DNA from: Thermococcus celer Vu 13 = JCM 8558
Lineage (GTDB): Archaea > Methanobacteriota_B > Thermococci > Thermococcales > Thermococcaceae
DNA: 64,000 nucleotides
Assembly: GCF_002214365.1 (NCBI RefSeq)
Contig: NZ_CP014854.1
Coordinates: forward strand, 372,001-436,000
Direction: 5' to 3'
Position 1 is the stretch's first letter. Each line of letters begins with the position of its first letter. Position numbers and translations under genes: made by a program. Below the pieces are notes generated by a model, which was given only the letters and a program-made list of their open reading frames with translations, was not told the DNA's origin and made no database searches. Positions 1 through 9,147 of this stretch are shown piece after piece.

Positions 1-141
1 TAAAAAAAGGCTTAACAACTTCTTCATCTGAGATCACCTCGGTGGTTCAGCGGGTCTATATTGAAACGGAATATATACTTTGCGGTGTTCCTCTAATCGA
101 AAATACTGGAAAAGATTTTAACCTGCGTGTAAAAGTTTTTC

Positions 142-600
142 ATGATGAACATGCTGAAGGAAATAGCCGAATTAACCTCGGGGGCAGTCCTGATTACGGG
201 TAACGGGAAGAGGATCGCGAGGATATACCTGAACGCATGGGGAAGGGAAGGAAGACGGATACTCGCCGAATACCTGCCGTTCCAGGTTGAGGGTGATGTC
301 TACATAGGCCCGCCCTTTGAGAGCGACGATTTTGACGTTTACCTTATAGTCAACCCCCTCTCCCGTTCGAAGGCAGAAAAGGAGGAGCTAAAGAAGTGGC
401 TCGCCTCCCACGGGGACAAGCTCGTTCTGCTCTACGAGCACAAGTACGTGAGGGACTCCATAACTCGCTATGGAATAAGGGAATTCATCGATTATTTAAT
501 TGCGTACAAAAGGGAAACGGTTGGCTTCGAGAGGGTGGACGTGGCGAGGCTGGAGGACGGAAAGATAGTTGAGAGCAAAACGTACATCCGGAGGTACTGA
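142..600 (+). CDS. Conserved hypothetical protein, 152 aa
   Basis: I do not recognise a family. The protein is soluble-looking, with mixed charged and hydrophobic stretches, no signal peptide and no membrane segment. Codon use matches the GC-rich core genes that follow. The start is uncertain because ATG codons lie at 142, 145 and 151 and no clear Shine-Dalgarno sequence precedes them. A TATA-like run (about 70-77) lies upstream. It is separated by a short gap from ftsY on the same strand. A membership in a Thermococcales-specific family is an inference from codon use only. Confidence 0.7.
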   Translation: MMNMLKEIAELTSGAVLITGNGKRIARIYLNAWGREGRRILAEYLPFQVEGDVYIGPPFESDDFDVYLIVNPLSRSKAEKEELKKWLASHGDKLVLLYEHKYVRDSITRYGIREFIDYLIAYKRETVGFERVDVARLEDGKIVESKTYIRRY

Positions 601-690
601 TGACTGTCCCGGTCATCTATGTGGGCATGCGTGGTAACCGTGTTCACAACGGTTATATACCGCTGATCCCTCGCCAATACGGTGGTGAAG

Positions 691-1596
691 ATGCTCGGGA
701 AACTCAGGGAGAAGTTAGGCTCATTCGTGGAGAAGGTCTCGCAGACGGAGATAAGCGAGAAGGACGTGGAGAACGCGCTCTGGGACCTTGAGATTGAACT
801 CCTCGAGGCGGACGTCGCCCTCGAGACGGTGGAGGAGCTCAAGGAGCGGATAAAGGAGAAGCTCGTCGGCCAGAAGGTCAAGATTGGAACGAACAAGAGG
901 GAGCTGGTGGAGAAAGCGGTTCGCGAGGCCGTCCTCGAGGTTATGACGCCCGGGAGAAGGATAGACCTCCTCGAGATGATAAGATCGAAGGAGGAGAAGC
1001 CCTTCGTCATAGCCTTCGTGGGCTTCAACGGCTCGGGAAAGACCACCACGATAGCCAAGCTCGCGCACTGGCTCAGGAAGAACGGTCTGGGGGTTGTCAT
1101 AGCGGCGAGCGACACCTTCAGGGCCGGGGCGATAGAGCAGGTCGAGGAGCACGCGAGGCGCGTCGGGGTTAAGGTCATCAAGCACTCCTACGGTGCGGAT
1201 CCAGCCGCCGTTGCCTACGACGCCATCCAGCACGCGAAGGCAAGGAACCTCGACGTCGTCCTCATAGACACGGCCGGGAGGAACGAGCTGAACAGGAACC
1301 TGATGGACGAGATGAGGAAGATAGTCAGGGTTACGAAGCCCGACCTCGTCATCTTCGTCGGCGACAGCCTCGCAGGAAACTCCGTCGTCGAGCAGGCGAA
1401 GCAGTTCAACGAGGCCGTTAGAATAGACGGCGTTGTACTGACGAAGCTGGACGCGGACGCGAGGGGCGGGGCGGCGCTGAGCATAAGCCACGCCATAGGC
1501 GCGCCCATACTCTTCGTCGGCGTCGGCCAGGGCTATGACGATCTGAGGCCCTTCGACGAGAGGTGGTTCGCCGACAGGATCTTCGGGGAAGGGTAA
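691..1596 (+). CDS. ftsY: Signal recognition particle receptor FtsY
   Basis: SRP GTPase that docks the ribosome-nascent chain-SRP complex at the membrane for co-translational targeting. The 301-residue protein has the N domain (about residues 1-95) followed by the G domain. Visible motifs are the P-loop [10 protein letters not shown] (about 111-120), [17 protein letters not shown] and [10 protein letters not shown]. It lacks the long acidic N-terminal extension of bacterial FtsY, as is usual in archaea. I chose the ATG at 691 because it is preceded by GGTGGTGAAG, a ribosome binding site; in-frame GTG codons at 682 and 685 are part of that site. Confidence 0.95.
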   Translation: MLGKLREKLGSFVEKVSQTEISEKDVENALWDLEIELLEADVALETVEELKERIKEKLVGQKVKIGTNKRELVEKAVREAVLEVMTPGRRIDLLEMIRSKEEKPFVIAFVGFNGSGKTTTIAKLAHWLRKNGLGVVIAASDTFRAGAIEQVEEHARRVGVKVIKHSYGADPAAVAYDAIQHAKARNLDVVLIDTAGRNELNRNLMDEMRKIVRVTKPDLVIFVGDSLAGNSVVEQAKQFNEAVRIDGVVLTKLDADARGGAALSISHAIGAPILFVGVGQGYDDLRPFDERWFADRIFGEG

Positions 1597-1720
1597 TTCA
1601 TCCGCGGCATCGGAGGAACCGCCGGGTAAACCCCTATTTTACCCTTTTCAAGTCGAATCGTCCTCGCAAAGGTTCGTTCTCTGTCTCATCTCAAAGGATA
1701 GATAACGTCCCGCCTTCCAG

Positions 1721-2494
1721 TCATCTAAGGATCTCTGCAACCTCCCCGAAATCCACCTTAGCCGTCATGTCTATGTTAACCGGCGTTACGCTCACCTTCC
1801 GCTCGACCTTCAACGCGTAGGCATCCGTCCCTGGCTCGAATTCCTCGCACCTCTTCCCCACCACCCAGTAGTAGGGGTGCCCCCTCGGGTCTATGCGCTC
1901 CTCCACGGTCGGGCGGTACCGCCGCCTCGCGAGCCTCGTCACCTCTATTTTAGTCTCGGGCGTGGCGTCCATTGGAACGTTCACGTTGAGCACGTCAACG
2001 CCCTCCGGAAGGCCCCTCTCGAGGACAGCCCGGGCCATTCTTCGCAGAAAATGCGACGCGACCGAGAAGTCCACGCCGTCGCCCTCGCCGAGGGTCTTCT
2101 TCCAGTCGACCTCGAGGCTTATCGCTATCCCGGGGATACCGTGGGTCGCGGCCTCTATCGCGGCCGACGCGGTGCCAGAGACGGTTATCTCGGTGCTGAG
2201 GTTCTCGCCGAGGTTGATGCCGCTTATGACGAGGTCGAAGTCGGTGAAACGGGCGAGGGCGAAGATAACGCAGTCGGTAGGCGTCCCGTCGAGGCCGTAG
2301 GCGACCTTAGCTCCGGGAACGTTGACGAGCTTCGCCCTGAGCGGTCGGTGGAGGGTCATGGCCCGCCCGCTGGCGCTCCTCTGGAAGAGTGGCGCGACGA
2401 CGTAGACGTCGCCGAGGTCCCGGACGGCCTCAACCGCCGCCCTGATGCCCTTTGAGTAGATTCCGTCGTCGTTCGTTATGAGTATGCGGTGCAT
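1721..2494 (-). CDS. surE: 5'/3'-nucleotidase SurE
   Basis: SurE-family metal-dependent phosphatase acting on nucleoside monophosphates. The 257-residue protein begins with the diagnostic metal-binding motif ITNDDG (about residues 6-11), followed by SGIN around residue 90 and the GTPTDC segment. Length is typical for the family. It is divergently arranged with the RaSEA gene, and the 58-bp gap between them holds a TATA-like CTTTAAAAA (about 2513-2521). Cellular role (nucleotide salvage or stress) is inferred from the family. Confidence 0.95.
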   Translation of the reverse strand: MHRILITNDDGIYSKGIRAAVEAVRDLGDVYVVAPLFQRSASGRAMTLHRPLRAKLVNVPGAKVAYGLDGTPTDCVIFALARFTDFDLVISGINLGENLSTEITVSGTASAAIEAATHGIPGIAISLEVDWKKTLGEGDGVDFSVASHFLRRMARAVLERGLPEGVDVLNVNVPMDATPETKIEVTRLARRRYRPTVEERIDPRGHPYYWVVGKRCEEFEPGTDAYALKVERKVSVTPVNIDMTAKVDFGEVAEILR

Positions 2495-2552
2495 GATGGG
2501 AACTCTACCTCACCTTTAAAAACCCTAACTCCCAGCGGGTTCCGGTGAGAGG

Positions 2553-3527
2553 ATGACCTACTGGACGAGCGAGGACAACGTCGCCGGGGAACCGGGAACG
2601 GCGCTGTTCATCATACTCCCCACTATCGGATGCTACCGCTTCAGGATAAACGAGGCCTGCTACATGTGCGCCTACCCGACGGCCGCCCCCCGGGTTAGGT
2701 GGAGCCAGGAGGCGATAGTCGACTACGTTAGGGAAGCCCTCAAGAAAATCGAGGGCAGGAAAGGGCCCTTCGCGGTGAGGATGTTCACCTCCGGTTCCTT
2801 CCTCGACAACGGCGAGCTCAAGCCGGAGACGAGGAGGAGGATCTTCGAAATCCTTGCAGAGATGGATAACGTCAAGGAGATCGTAATCGAGAGCAGGAGC
2901 GAGCTTGTCAGGTATGAAGCCGTTAAAGAGCTTGCCGAGATAGTTCCGGATAAACATTTTGAAGTTGCCATCGGTCTTGAGACGGCCAACGACGACGTGG
3001 CTGACGTTTCCATAAACAAAGGGAACACCTTTGCCGACTTTGTGAGGGCAGCTGAGATAACACACAAGGCCGGCGCCAAGGTCAAGACTTACCTTCTACT
3101 CAAGCCAATCTTCCTCTCCGAGCGCGACGGGATTGAAGACGCCAAGGAGAGCATAGTCAAAGCGGAGCCGTACACGGACACGTTCTCCATCAACATAACC
3201 GACATCCAGAAGGGGACGCTCTACGAGAGGCTCTGGGAGAAGAAGGAATACCGCCCGCCGTGGCTCTGGAGCGCGGTCGAGGTTCTCATCTGGGCGAAGA
3301 GGAAGTTTCCCGACAAGAGAATCCTGAGCGATCCCGTGGGAGCAGGCTCGAAGCGCGGACCCCACAACTGCCTCACAGACTACGACAGAGTCATCGGCAA
3401 GGCCATAAAGAAATTTTCAGCCACGCAGGACTTGAAGTATATAGAGAACCTGAAGCTTGAATGCAGAGATAGATGGGAGTACATAGTCGAGAACGGCCTC
3501 CTCGACTGGCAGCTGGTGACGTGGTGA
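2553..3527 (+). CDS. raSEA: Archaeosine synthase radical SAM subunit RaSEA
   Basis: Radical SAM enzyme that, with ArcS, converts the lysine-modified intermediate at position 15 of archaeal tRNA to archaeosine (G+). The 324-residue protein has an atypical radical SAM start: a Cys in the GCYRF segment (about residue 32), then EACYMCAYP, giving C-x8-C-x2-C rather than CxxxCxxC; this variant is characteristic of the family. Later conserved segments include TSGSFLDNGE, IESRSE and GLETANDDV. The start ATG follows GGTGAGAGG at a good distance. Assignment rests on the overall sequence and the unusual cysteine spacing; arcS is not in the window. Confidence 0.85.
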   Translation: MTYWTSEDNVAGEPGTALFIILPTIGCYRFRINEACYMCAYPTAAPRVRWSQEAIVDYVREALKKIEGRKGPFAVRMFTSGSFLDNGELKPETRRRIFEILAEMDNVKEIVIESRSELVRYEAVKELAEIVPDKHFEVAIGLETANDDVADVSINKGNTFADFVRAAEITHKAGAKVKTYLLLKPIFLSERDGIEDAKESIVKAEPYTDTFSINITDIQKGTLYERLWEKKEYRPPWLWSAVEVLIWAKRKFPDKRILSDPVGAGSKRGPHNCLTDYDRVIGKAIKKFSATQDLKYIENLKLECRDRWEYIVENGLLDWQLVTW

Positions 3528-3567
3528 AGCCTTGAGTTTTTGGTCTTCTCTTTCTCTGTTTCAAAAC

Positions 3568-4035
3568 TCAACACGTGACGTGAAGCCCTGTGCTTATAAT
3601 CATGAGAACCATCAACGCTGGGAGGAATCCCTGAACTGCCAATAGGACTTTCTCCAGCTTTTTCTCTCCGAGAACAATGCCGCTCAGGATGGAGACGATG
3701 AGGATCCCCCACAGCCATTTAATAGTCTCATCAGAAAAAATGGGCATCAGCACCGCTGTGAGTATCGGCACTCCTATTGACAAACCTGATTTTTTGAAGA
3801 GTGGCTTTTTGTAGTAAAGGTACAGTGCGAGAAGAATTATGGCCGGGAGGAGAACGAGGATGACGAAGATTGGAGTTGGCGAGTACCATATATGGCACGT
3901 AAAGATCCTGTCCCAGAGCTTAATACTCTCGCCTCTGATGTAGTATTTCTCCAGCCAGGAGGAGTCGATGAGGATTTCCCAACTTGTGGCCACTCCAAGA
4001 ATAAAAAGATGGGAGAAGAGGGTCTTGGGATTCAT
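3568..4035 (-). CDS. Integral membrane protein, paralogue of the protein at 4154-4627
   Basis: A 155-residue protein with about four predicted hydrophobic membrane segments. It shares with its neighbour at 4154-4627 the motif W-Y/R-S-P-T/S-PIFV-LVLLPA and a C-terminal GFLPALMVL-like segment, and both end in a short tail closing with Cys. No family name recognised. It lies at the downstream end of a minus-strand series whose first gene is the secreted peptidase-like protein. Its ATG is preceded by AGGAGGTGA, which is itself the end of a decayed peptidase copy. A role accompanying the peptidase (anchor, export or inhibition) is inferred from the repeated pairing only. Confidence 0.75.
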   Translation of the reverse strand: MNPKTLFSHLFILGVATSWEILIDSSWLEKYYIRGESIKLWDRIFTCHIWYSPTPIFVILVLLPAIILLALYLYYKKPLFKKSGLSIGVPILTAVLMPIFSDETIKWLWGILIVSILSGIVLGEKKLEKVLLAVQGFLPALMVLMIISTGLHVTC

Positions 4036-4039
4036 GTAT

Positions 4040-4111
4040 TCACCTCCTTCTCGGAACTATCTTAACAAGGTAAGTTTCAGATCCCCAGTTGCCCCATGCT
4101 AGATAGCGATC
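4040..4111 (-). pseudogene. 3' remnant of a second peptidase-like gene
   Basis: On the minus strand the 23 codons before the TGA at 4040-4042 read DRYLAWGNWGSETYLVKIVP followed by RRR. The intact peptidase ends with DHYLAWGNWG-SKTHLVKIIP, so the two are clearly homologous. A TAA (4112-4114) interrupts the frame just upstream, although weak nucleotide similarity continues a further dozen bases or so. The remnant sits directly before the membrane protein at 3568-4035, exactly as the intact peptidase sits before the membrane protein at 4154-4627. This shows an ancestral tandem duplication of a two-gene unit with loss of one peptidase. Confidence 0.85.
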
Positions 4112-4153
4112 TTACATTACCTGCTTTCCCCGACCTCACCTCATTTGGCATAC

Positions 4154-4627
4154 CTAACACGCTCCGTGGAATTGAGCGAATATTACCAATATAACCACCA
4201 GTCCTGGTAAAAATCCTCCAAAGGCGAGAATTGCCCTATCCCCCATGTCTTTCCCGAGGGCGGTCCCACTACTCAAGGAAACGAGCATGAGGAGAATGAA
4301 GTTAATGAGGAAATCGGAAATAAAAACCGGTGCTATGGTCGCAGCCAATAGTGAAAACAACATAGAAAAGCCAAGATTTCTAAGTGATGAATCCCTGTGG
4401 AAAATATATGAAGCTAGGAGCACGAGCGCGGGAAGAAGAACCAGAAGAACAAAAATGGGGGAGGGCGAATACTCTCTCCAGCAGACGTAGGGCCTTCCGG
4501 TGGAGCCAGTCCAGTTCTTGAACCAGACCATTCCGCCTTTGATATAGTATTCTACAGGAATTTTGAAGAGAGGTATTAATTCCCACACAAAAGCAAAAAA
4601 AGGAATGAGGATTCTTGGGAGCTTCAC
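4154..4627 (-). CDS. Integral membrane protein, paralogue of the protein at 3568-4035
   Basis: A 157-residue protein with about four hydrophobic segments and a central CWREYSPSPIFVLLVLLPA motif that is also present in its paralogue. The GTG start at 4625-4627 follows the ribosome binding site AGGTGAT, which overlaps the stop codon of the upstream peptidase-like gene; the two are therefore very probably translated from one transcript. Function is unknown. The pairing with a secreted peptidase-like protein, seen twice in tandem, is the only functional hint. Confidence 0.75.
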   Translation of the reverse strand: MKLPRILIPFFAFVWELIPLFKIPVEYYIKGGMVWFKNWTGSTGRPYVCWREYSPSPIFVLLVLLPALVLLASYIFHRDSSLRNLGFSMLFSLLAATIAPVFISDFLINFILLMLVSLSSGTALGKDMGDRAILAFGGFLPGLVVILVIFAQFHGAC

Positions 4628-4631
4628 GGGA

Positions 4632-5978
4632 TCACCTCTTTTCAGGGATTATTTTTACAAGGTGAGTCTTAGAGCCCCAGTTGCCCCATGCGAGATAGTG
4701 GTCATACATATCCCAACCGCTATGGATTGCCACGTATTCTACTTGGCCATTGCTGTTCTTTGCGTACCCCACCACAACAACACTATGATCTTCATATGGG
4801 CCTTGCCCATCCGTTGCTTTTCCACCATTCTCAAGCTGAAGTAACGCGGGTCTATAGTTATCAACCTCTTTAATGACATCACCCTCGTGTATGTATCCAC
4901 CCCACAACCAGCACAATCCTAATGTACAAGTAGGTTGTGCATCATAGTTGTTTACAAGTGACCATGATACTATCCCTTCATTTTTTAGTTTTTGATATTC
5001 ACTTGCAAAGGACTCAATCCCATCACATGCGTCGGAGCCGGGGTATCCACACCACCAAGTCCATCCCTTCCTGTCTTTTGTATCAAACGTTCCCATAGTA
5101 TGGTGGAGGATATCAACCAAAGACGTCATGTATCTCTTGTACTCTTCTGTATAATATCCGCTTTCATAGATTTCTGGATGCTCATGGTATGCTATGATCT
5201 GAGCCGCAGCAATTGGGGTACATCCATCCCATAGATCCCATGGATCTGCATTTAGTCCAACATTATTTGGATAACTTGTTGAAGCTCCTCCTAGGTCACC
5301 AACTCCTTCATTGTAAGTCCAATATGAATCTTCTGTCCATACGGGAACACTTGGTATAATCTTAAGGGTAATTGACTCTGTCAGTACTTTGGTATTGGTC
5401 TCACTTGCAGGAGATGCTCCAATTTTTCTCCAGGCGTTTGCTACCTGTTCGCGTGAGAACTCCAGTTTAACGGCTTTCGGAACCAAGACCAGTCTACCGT
5501 ATATGTCCATGGCCTTCCCTTTTCCTATGTCTATGCCATAGCTCAGCCCGCCGTAGTAGAGCAGTCTGTGCCCTCCTGTTGAAAAGTCCTGGATTCTGGC
5601 TGCACCGAGCCTTCCAAGCCTTTTGCTTGGTGCCTCTCCCTTTCCAAACTCAAGAACGGGGGGCATGTATCTCTGCGCCGCCACGAGTATAAAGCCGCTT
5701 GGTTTGCCGTTCACAAGCACGGTGAACTCATAGGCGCTCCTTGTCCCGTTTGGGAAGTAATACACAACAGGCCTGGAAAGCTTTGCATCTTTCCAGTCCC
5801 CGAAATCTGGTACGTTCTCAGATGCCCACTGTACGTGCCTCTGAGCAACGAGCATAGCCTCATTTGGGGCTACGATGCTGACTTCGCTCTTTGCATAAGT
5901 TGTGTTAGAAACTCCGATAAGTCCTCCAAAAATTAAAACTATAAAAAACACTCTTACGTAGCTTCTTAATCGGGCCAC
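4632..5978 (-). CDS. Secreted papain-fold cysteine peptidase-like protein (C10/C39-like)
   Basis: A 448-residue exported protein. Residues 1-29 form a signal peptide. Residues about 30-210 resemble a pro-domain (segment KPSGFILVAAQRYMPPVLEF). The catalytic part starts near residue 215, with the nucleophile Cys253 in DGCTPIAAAQIIAYHE and His398 in PYEDHSVVVVGY; Asp423 or Asn433 (IHSGWD, WGNWG) could complete the site. This order and the GCTP-AAAQ-YH pattern fit the streptopain (C10) and C39-like families, but which family it belongs to is uncertain. AT-rich compared with flanking core genes. It heads an operon with the membrane protein at 4154-4627. It may degrade extracellular peptides; activity is not shown. 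Confidence 0.8.
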   Translation of the reverse strand: MARLRSYVRVFFIVLIFGGLIGVSNTTYAKSEVSIVAPNEAMLVAQRHVQWASENVPDFGDWKDAKLSRPVVYYFPNGTRSAYEFTVLVNGKPSGFILVAAQRYMPPVLEFGKGEAPSKRLGRLGAARIQDFSTGGHRLLYYGGLSYGIDIGKGKAMDIYGRLVLVPKAVKLEFSREQVANAWRKIGASPASETNTKVLTESITLKIIPSVPVWTEDSYWTYNEGVGDLGGASTSYPNNVGLNADPWDLWDGCTPIAAAQIIAYHEHPEIYESGYYTEEYKRYMTSLVDILHHTMGTFDTKDRKGWTWWCGYPGSDACDGIESFASEYQKLKNEGIVSWSLVNNYDAQPTCTLGLCWLWGGYIHEGDVIKEVDNYRPALLQLENGGKATDGQGPYEDHSVVVVGYAKNSNGQVEYVAIHSGWDMYDHYLAWGNWGSKTHLVKIIPEKR

Positions 5979-6279
5979 TCTGAATCACCCTAAGTAATAA
6001 AACCTAAATGTTAATAAAATTTTCTATTTTTTGCCATAACTTAGTAATAATCCGTGATACTCCCCGACCTAAAATATGGGGCTGGCGGATGCCAAACGTG
6101 GTTGGATCTTTTCGTGGGGATTAAGCGAACTTCCTTCATCCTAAAGTCGTGTTTTCCTCAGCTTTTTCGCAGGGTGTATAAACATAACCAGCACTTCTTT
6201 TGCGTACATTCCTGCCCACCCACGAAAGCTTTAAATGTTGACAAACGTAAACGGGGTTAGCAGATTGCGGGTGATGATT

Positions 6280-6552
6280 ATGGCAGATGTCGAAACCAAG
6301 ACAGCCATTGAAAAGAACGGCTACCTCGTTACCGGCAAGGCGGAGGGCGTCGTTGAAATCGACGTGGACACTTTTCTCTGCAAGGGCTGCGGAATCTGCG
6401 TCGAGATGTGTCCCAGAAAGGTCTTCGAGTGGAGCGGGGAGCTGAGCGAAAAGGGCGTCCACTACCCGGTTCCGGTTAACGCCGAGAAGTGCGTCAAGTG
6501 CAAACTCTGCGAGCTCCTCTGCCCGGACTTCGCGATATCCGTAAGGTGGTGA
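6280..6552 (+). CDS. korD: 2-oxoacid:ferredoxin oxidoreductase delta subunit (ferredoxin-type)
   Basis: Small 90-residue electron-transfer subunit with two [4Fe-4S] motifs, CKGCGICVEMCPRK and CVKCKLCELLCPD. It passes electrons from the catalytic subunits to external ferredoxin. The ATG at 6280 is chosen because GGGTGAT lies at suitable distance; 6274 is a possible alternative. It is the first gene of a seven-gene run, and a TATA-like CTTTAAATG (about 6227-6235) lies upstream. Stop and the korA start are two bases apart. It is the only ferredoxin-type subunit in the cluster and may serve both sets of catalytic subunits. Confidence 0.9.
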   Translation: MADVETKTAIEKNGYLVTGKAEGVVEIDVDTFLCKGCGICVEMCPRKVFEWSGELSEKGVHYPVPVNAEKCVKCKLCELLCPDFAISVRW

Positions 6553-6554
6553 CC

Positions 6555-7745
6555 ATGATAATCCGGGGCGACGAGCCCGAGCAACTGGAGCTCCTGAGAA
6601 AGCTCTACAAACCCGGCAACTACTTCCTGCAGGGCAACGAGGCACTGTCTTACGGAGCCCTCTTCGCGGGTTGCAGGTTCTACGCGGGCTACCCGATAAC
6701 GCCATCGAGCGAGATCGCGGAGACGATGGCCCGGGAGCTACCGAAGCTCGGCGGCTACTACCTCCAGATGGAGGACGAGATAGGGAGCATAGCGGCGATG
6801 GTCGGTGCCTCCTGGACCGGCTTCAAGGTCATGACGGCGACGAGCGGGCCGGGTTTCAGTCTGATGCAGGAAAACCTCGGCTACGCTGTCATGACCGAGA
6901 CACCTCTCGTTCTGGTCGATGTCCAGAGGAGCGGGCCGAGCACGGGGCAGGCCACTAAAGGAGCCCAGGGGGACTTCTTCCAGGCGAGGTGGGGGACCCA
7001 CGGAGACCACCCTATGGTTGCGGTCTCCCCGATAAGCGGACAGGACGCCTTCTGGGAGGTAATAAGAGCGTTCAACATCGCCGAGAGGCTGAGGACTCCG
7101 GTGGTCTTCCTCTTCGATGGAGTTCTGGCGCACACGAGGGAGCAGGTGCGGATCCCGGACGTTTCGGAGGTTGAGATAACCTACCGCAAGCTTCCGGCCA
7201 ACGAGGAGGAGGCTAAACTGCCCTTCGGGGACCCGCACGGCGACGGCGTCCCGCCCATGCCGCTCTTCGGTCACGGTTACTTCACCCACGTCACGGGCTC
7301 AACCCACAAGGAGAACGGCCTGAGGGACGTTTACACTCCGGAAGTCCACGACAAACTCGTGAGGAGGATCCACCGCAAGATAGAAAAGAACAGGGACGTT
7401 TACGAGAGCTACGAGGAGCGCTTTACCGACGATGCGGAGATCCTCGTCGTCAGCTGGGGAGTGACCGCGAGGCCCGCGCTTGGAGCCGTTATCAGGGCGA
7501 GGGAGGAGGGAATAAAGGCCGGTCTCTTCGTGCCGAAGACGGTCCATCCCTTCCCGGGCGAGAGGATGAGGCAACTTGGAAAGCGCGTCAGGGCGGTACT
7601 CGTTCCGGAGATGAACCTCGGTCAGATGATACTCGAGGTCGAGCGCCACGTCAACGACGACGTTCTCCTGAGGGGAATCAACAGAATCGGTGGCGTGCCA
7701 TTAACCGTTGAGGAGATCCTCCGCGAGATAAGGGGTGTTGCCTGA
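6555..7745 (+). CDS. korA: 2-oxoacid:ferredoxin oxidoreductase alpha subunit
   Basis: Catalytic subunit of a 2-oxoglutarate-type ferredoxin oxidoreductase that oxidatively decarboxylates a 2-oxoacid to its CoA thioester during amino acid fermentation. The 396-residue protein has the pyrimidine-binding TPP region near the N terminus (AGYPITPSSEIAE, QMEDEIGSIAAMVGASWTG, TSGPGFSLMQE) and the C-terminal transketolase-like domain ending with EMNLGQM. The ATG at 6555 follows the GGTGACC of the korD end. It overlaps korB at TGATGG. Two stretches are identical at DNA level with the paralogue at 9148-10296. Substrate assignment comes from family knowledge and gene order and has not been tested here. 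Confidence 0.9.
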   Translation: MIIRGDEPEQLELLRKLYKPGNYFLQGNEALSYGALFAGCRFYAGYPITPSSEIAETMARELPKLGGYYLQMEDEIGSIAAMVGASWTGFKVMTATSGPGFSLMQENLGYAVMTETPLVLVDVQRSGPSTGQATKGAQGDFFQARWGTHGDHPMVAVSPISGQDAFWEVIRAFNIAERLRTPVVFLFDGVLAHTREQVRIPDVSEVEITYRKLPANEEEAKLPFGDPHGDGVPPMPLFGHGYFTHVTGSTHKENGLRDVYTPEVHDKLVRRIHRKIEKNRDVYESYEERFTDDAEILVVSWGVTARPALGAVIRAREEGIKAGLFVPKTVHPFPGERMRQLGKRVRAVLVPEMNLGQMILEVERHVNDDVLLRGINRIGGVPLTVEEILREIRGVA

Positions 7746-8599
7746 TGGCGAAGGAGATATACTCCACCTACCCGATGGTTAAGTACCTCCGCAGGGAGGC
7801 CCTTCCAACGGCTCTGTGTCCCGGCTGCGGCGGTGGGACGGTTCTCAACGCCTTCGCCAACGCCGTCGATGGGTTAAAGCTCGACCCGAAGGACCTGGTC
7901 GTCGTCAGCGGCATCGGCTGTTCGGCGTGGATAGCCTCGCCCTACTTCCTGGCGGACACGCTTCACACCACCCACGGGAGGGCGATAGCCTTCGCAACGG
8001 GCGTCAAGGTCGGCCTTCCCGACAAGAAGGTGGTGGTGATAAGCGGCGACGGCGACCTGGCGAGCATAGGCGGGAACCACCTAATCCACGCCGCGAGGAG
8101 GAACATCGACGTAACCGTCATCCTCGTGAACAACTTCATCTACGGTATGACCGGCGGACAGGTGGCCCCGACGACTCCCTTCGGCGCGAAGACGACCACC
8201 AGCCCGTACAGGAACATAGAACACCCGCTCCAGATCTCGGAGACGGTGGCGGCCGCGGGAGCGAGCTACGTCGCCAGGTGGACCACCGCACACGTTTACC
8301 AGCTCATCGAGAGCATCAAGACCGCTTTGCAGGTCAAAGGGTTCTCGCTCGTCGAGGTCATATCTCAGTGCCCGGTTCAGTACGGGCGGAGGAACAGGAT
8401 GAAGGAGCCCGCCGAGATGCTCCGCTGGTTCCTGCGCAACTCGGTGCCCGTCTCCAAAGCCAGGAAGATGAGGCCGGAGGAGCTCGAGGGCAAGTTCGTC
8501 GTCGGCGAGATAGTCAGGCGGGAGAGGCCCGAGTTCACGGAGGAGCTTAACAAGCTTGTTGATGAAGTCCAGGAACACTTCGGCCTCAAGGGGGAGTGA
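7745..8599 (+). CDS. korB: 2-oxoacid:ferredoxin oxidoreductase beta subunit
   Basis: TPP- and iron-sulfur-binding subunit of the same enzyme, 284 residues. The N-terminal CPGCGGG holds two of the cluster ligands, followed by GIGCSAW, HTTHGRAIAFATG, and the TPP/Mg-binding region GDGDLASIGGNH with NNFIYGMTGGQ. A further Cys lies in SQCPVQYGRRN. Its ATG overlaps the korA stop by one base, so translation is coupled. Length is normal for the KorB family. Confidence 0.92.
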   Translation: MAKEIYSTYPMVKYLRREALPTALCPGCGGGTVLNAFANAVDGLKLDPKDLVVVSGIGCSAWIASPYFLADTLHTTHGRAIAFATGVKVGLPDKKVVVISGDGDLASIGGNHLIHAARRNIDVTVILVNNFIYGMTGGQVAPTTPFGAKTTTSPYRNIEHPLQISETVAAAGASYVARWTTAHVYQLIESIKTALQVKGFSLVEVISQCPVQYGRRNRMKEPAEMLRWFLRNSVPVSKARKMRPEELEGKFVVGEIVRRERPEFTEELNKLVDEVQEHFGLKGE

Positions 8600-8603
8600 T
8601 AGC

Positions 8604-9116
8604 ATGCAGATAAGGTTCGCGGGTGTGGGCGGTCAGGGAGTCGTCCTTGCTGGAGTCATACTCGGCGAGGCGGCCGCCATAGAGGGGTTGAACGTTCTCC
8701 AGACGCAGGACTACAGCTCCGCCAGCAGGGGCGGCCACTCGATAGCCGACGTCATCATATCTAAGGAGCCCATCTACGACGTCATGGTGACGAAAGCGGA
8801 CGTTCTCGTCGCCCTCGCCCAGCTCGGCTACGACACCGTCAAGGATAGCCTGAAGGAGGATGGAACGCTCATAGTTGACACCGACCTCGTTAAACCCGAT
8901 AGGGATTACATCGGCGCCCCGTTCACGAGGATGGCCGAGGAGAGCACGGGGCTTTCGCTGACGGTCAACATGGTGGCCCTCGGCTACCTCGTGGCGAAGA
9001 CCGGCGTCGTGCGCAGGGAGAACGTTGAGGAGGCCATAAGGAGGCGCGTTCCGAAAGGGACGGAGGAGATAAACCTCAGGGCCTTCCGGGCCGGCTACGA
9101 GGAGGGGAGGAAGTGA
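8604..9116 (+). CDS. korC: 2-oxoacid:ferredoxin oxidoreductase gamma subunit
   Basis: Gamma subunit of 170 residues with the family signature FAGVGGQGVVLAGVILGEAA at the N terminus and QDYSSASRGGHSIADV. It contributes to CoA binding in the complex. I chose the ATG at 8604 because it is preceded by GGGAGTGAT. The C terminus ends in the motif KGTEEINLRAFRAGYE, shared with its paralogue at 11138. It is the last gene of the first set; about 30 bases separate it from the second alpha subunit. Confidence 0.9.
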   Translation: MQIRFAGVGGQGVVLAGVILGEAAAIEGLNVLQTQDYSSASRGGHSIADVIISKEPIYDVMVTKADVLVALAQLGYDTVKDSLKEDGTLIVDTDLVKPDRDYIGAPFTRMAEESTGLSLTVNMVALGYLVAKTGVVRRENVEEAIRRRVPKGTEEINLRAFRAGYEEGRK

Positions 9117-9147
9117 TAATCACGAAGATTTTAGTTGAGGTGGTAAC

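Noticed and set aside
1-60. Possible C/D box RNA at the left edge (CTGA and GATGA-like strings on the minus strand)
   Set aside because: Only one box fits the consensus, and the order and spacing are wrong. The upstream part is outside the window.
492-1491. Long open frames on the minus strand opposite ftsY
   Set aside because: They lie entirely within a conserved gene, have Ser/Arg- or Leu/Arg-biased compositions typical of antisense reading of GC-rich codons, and lack ribosome binding sites.
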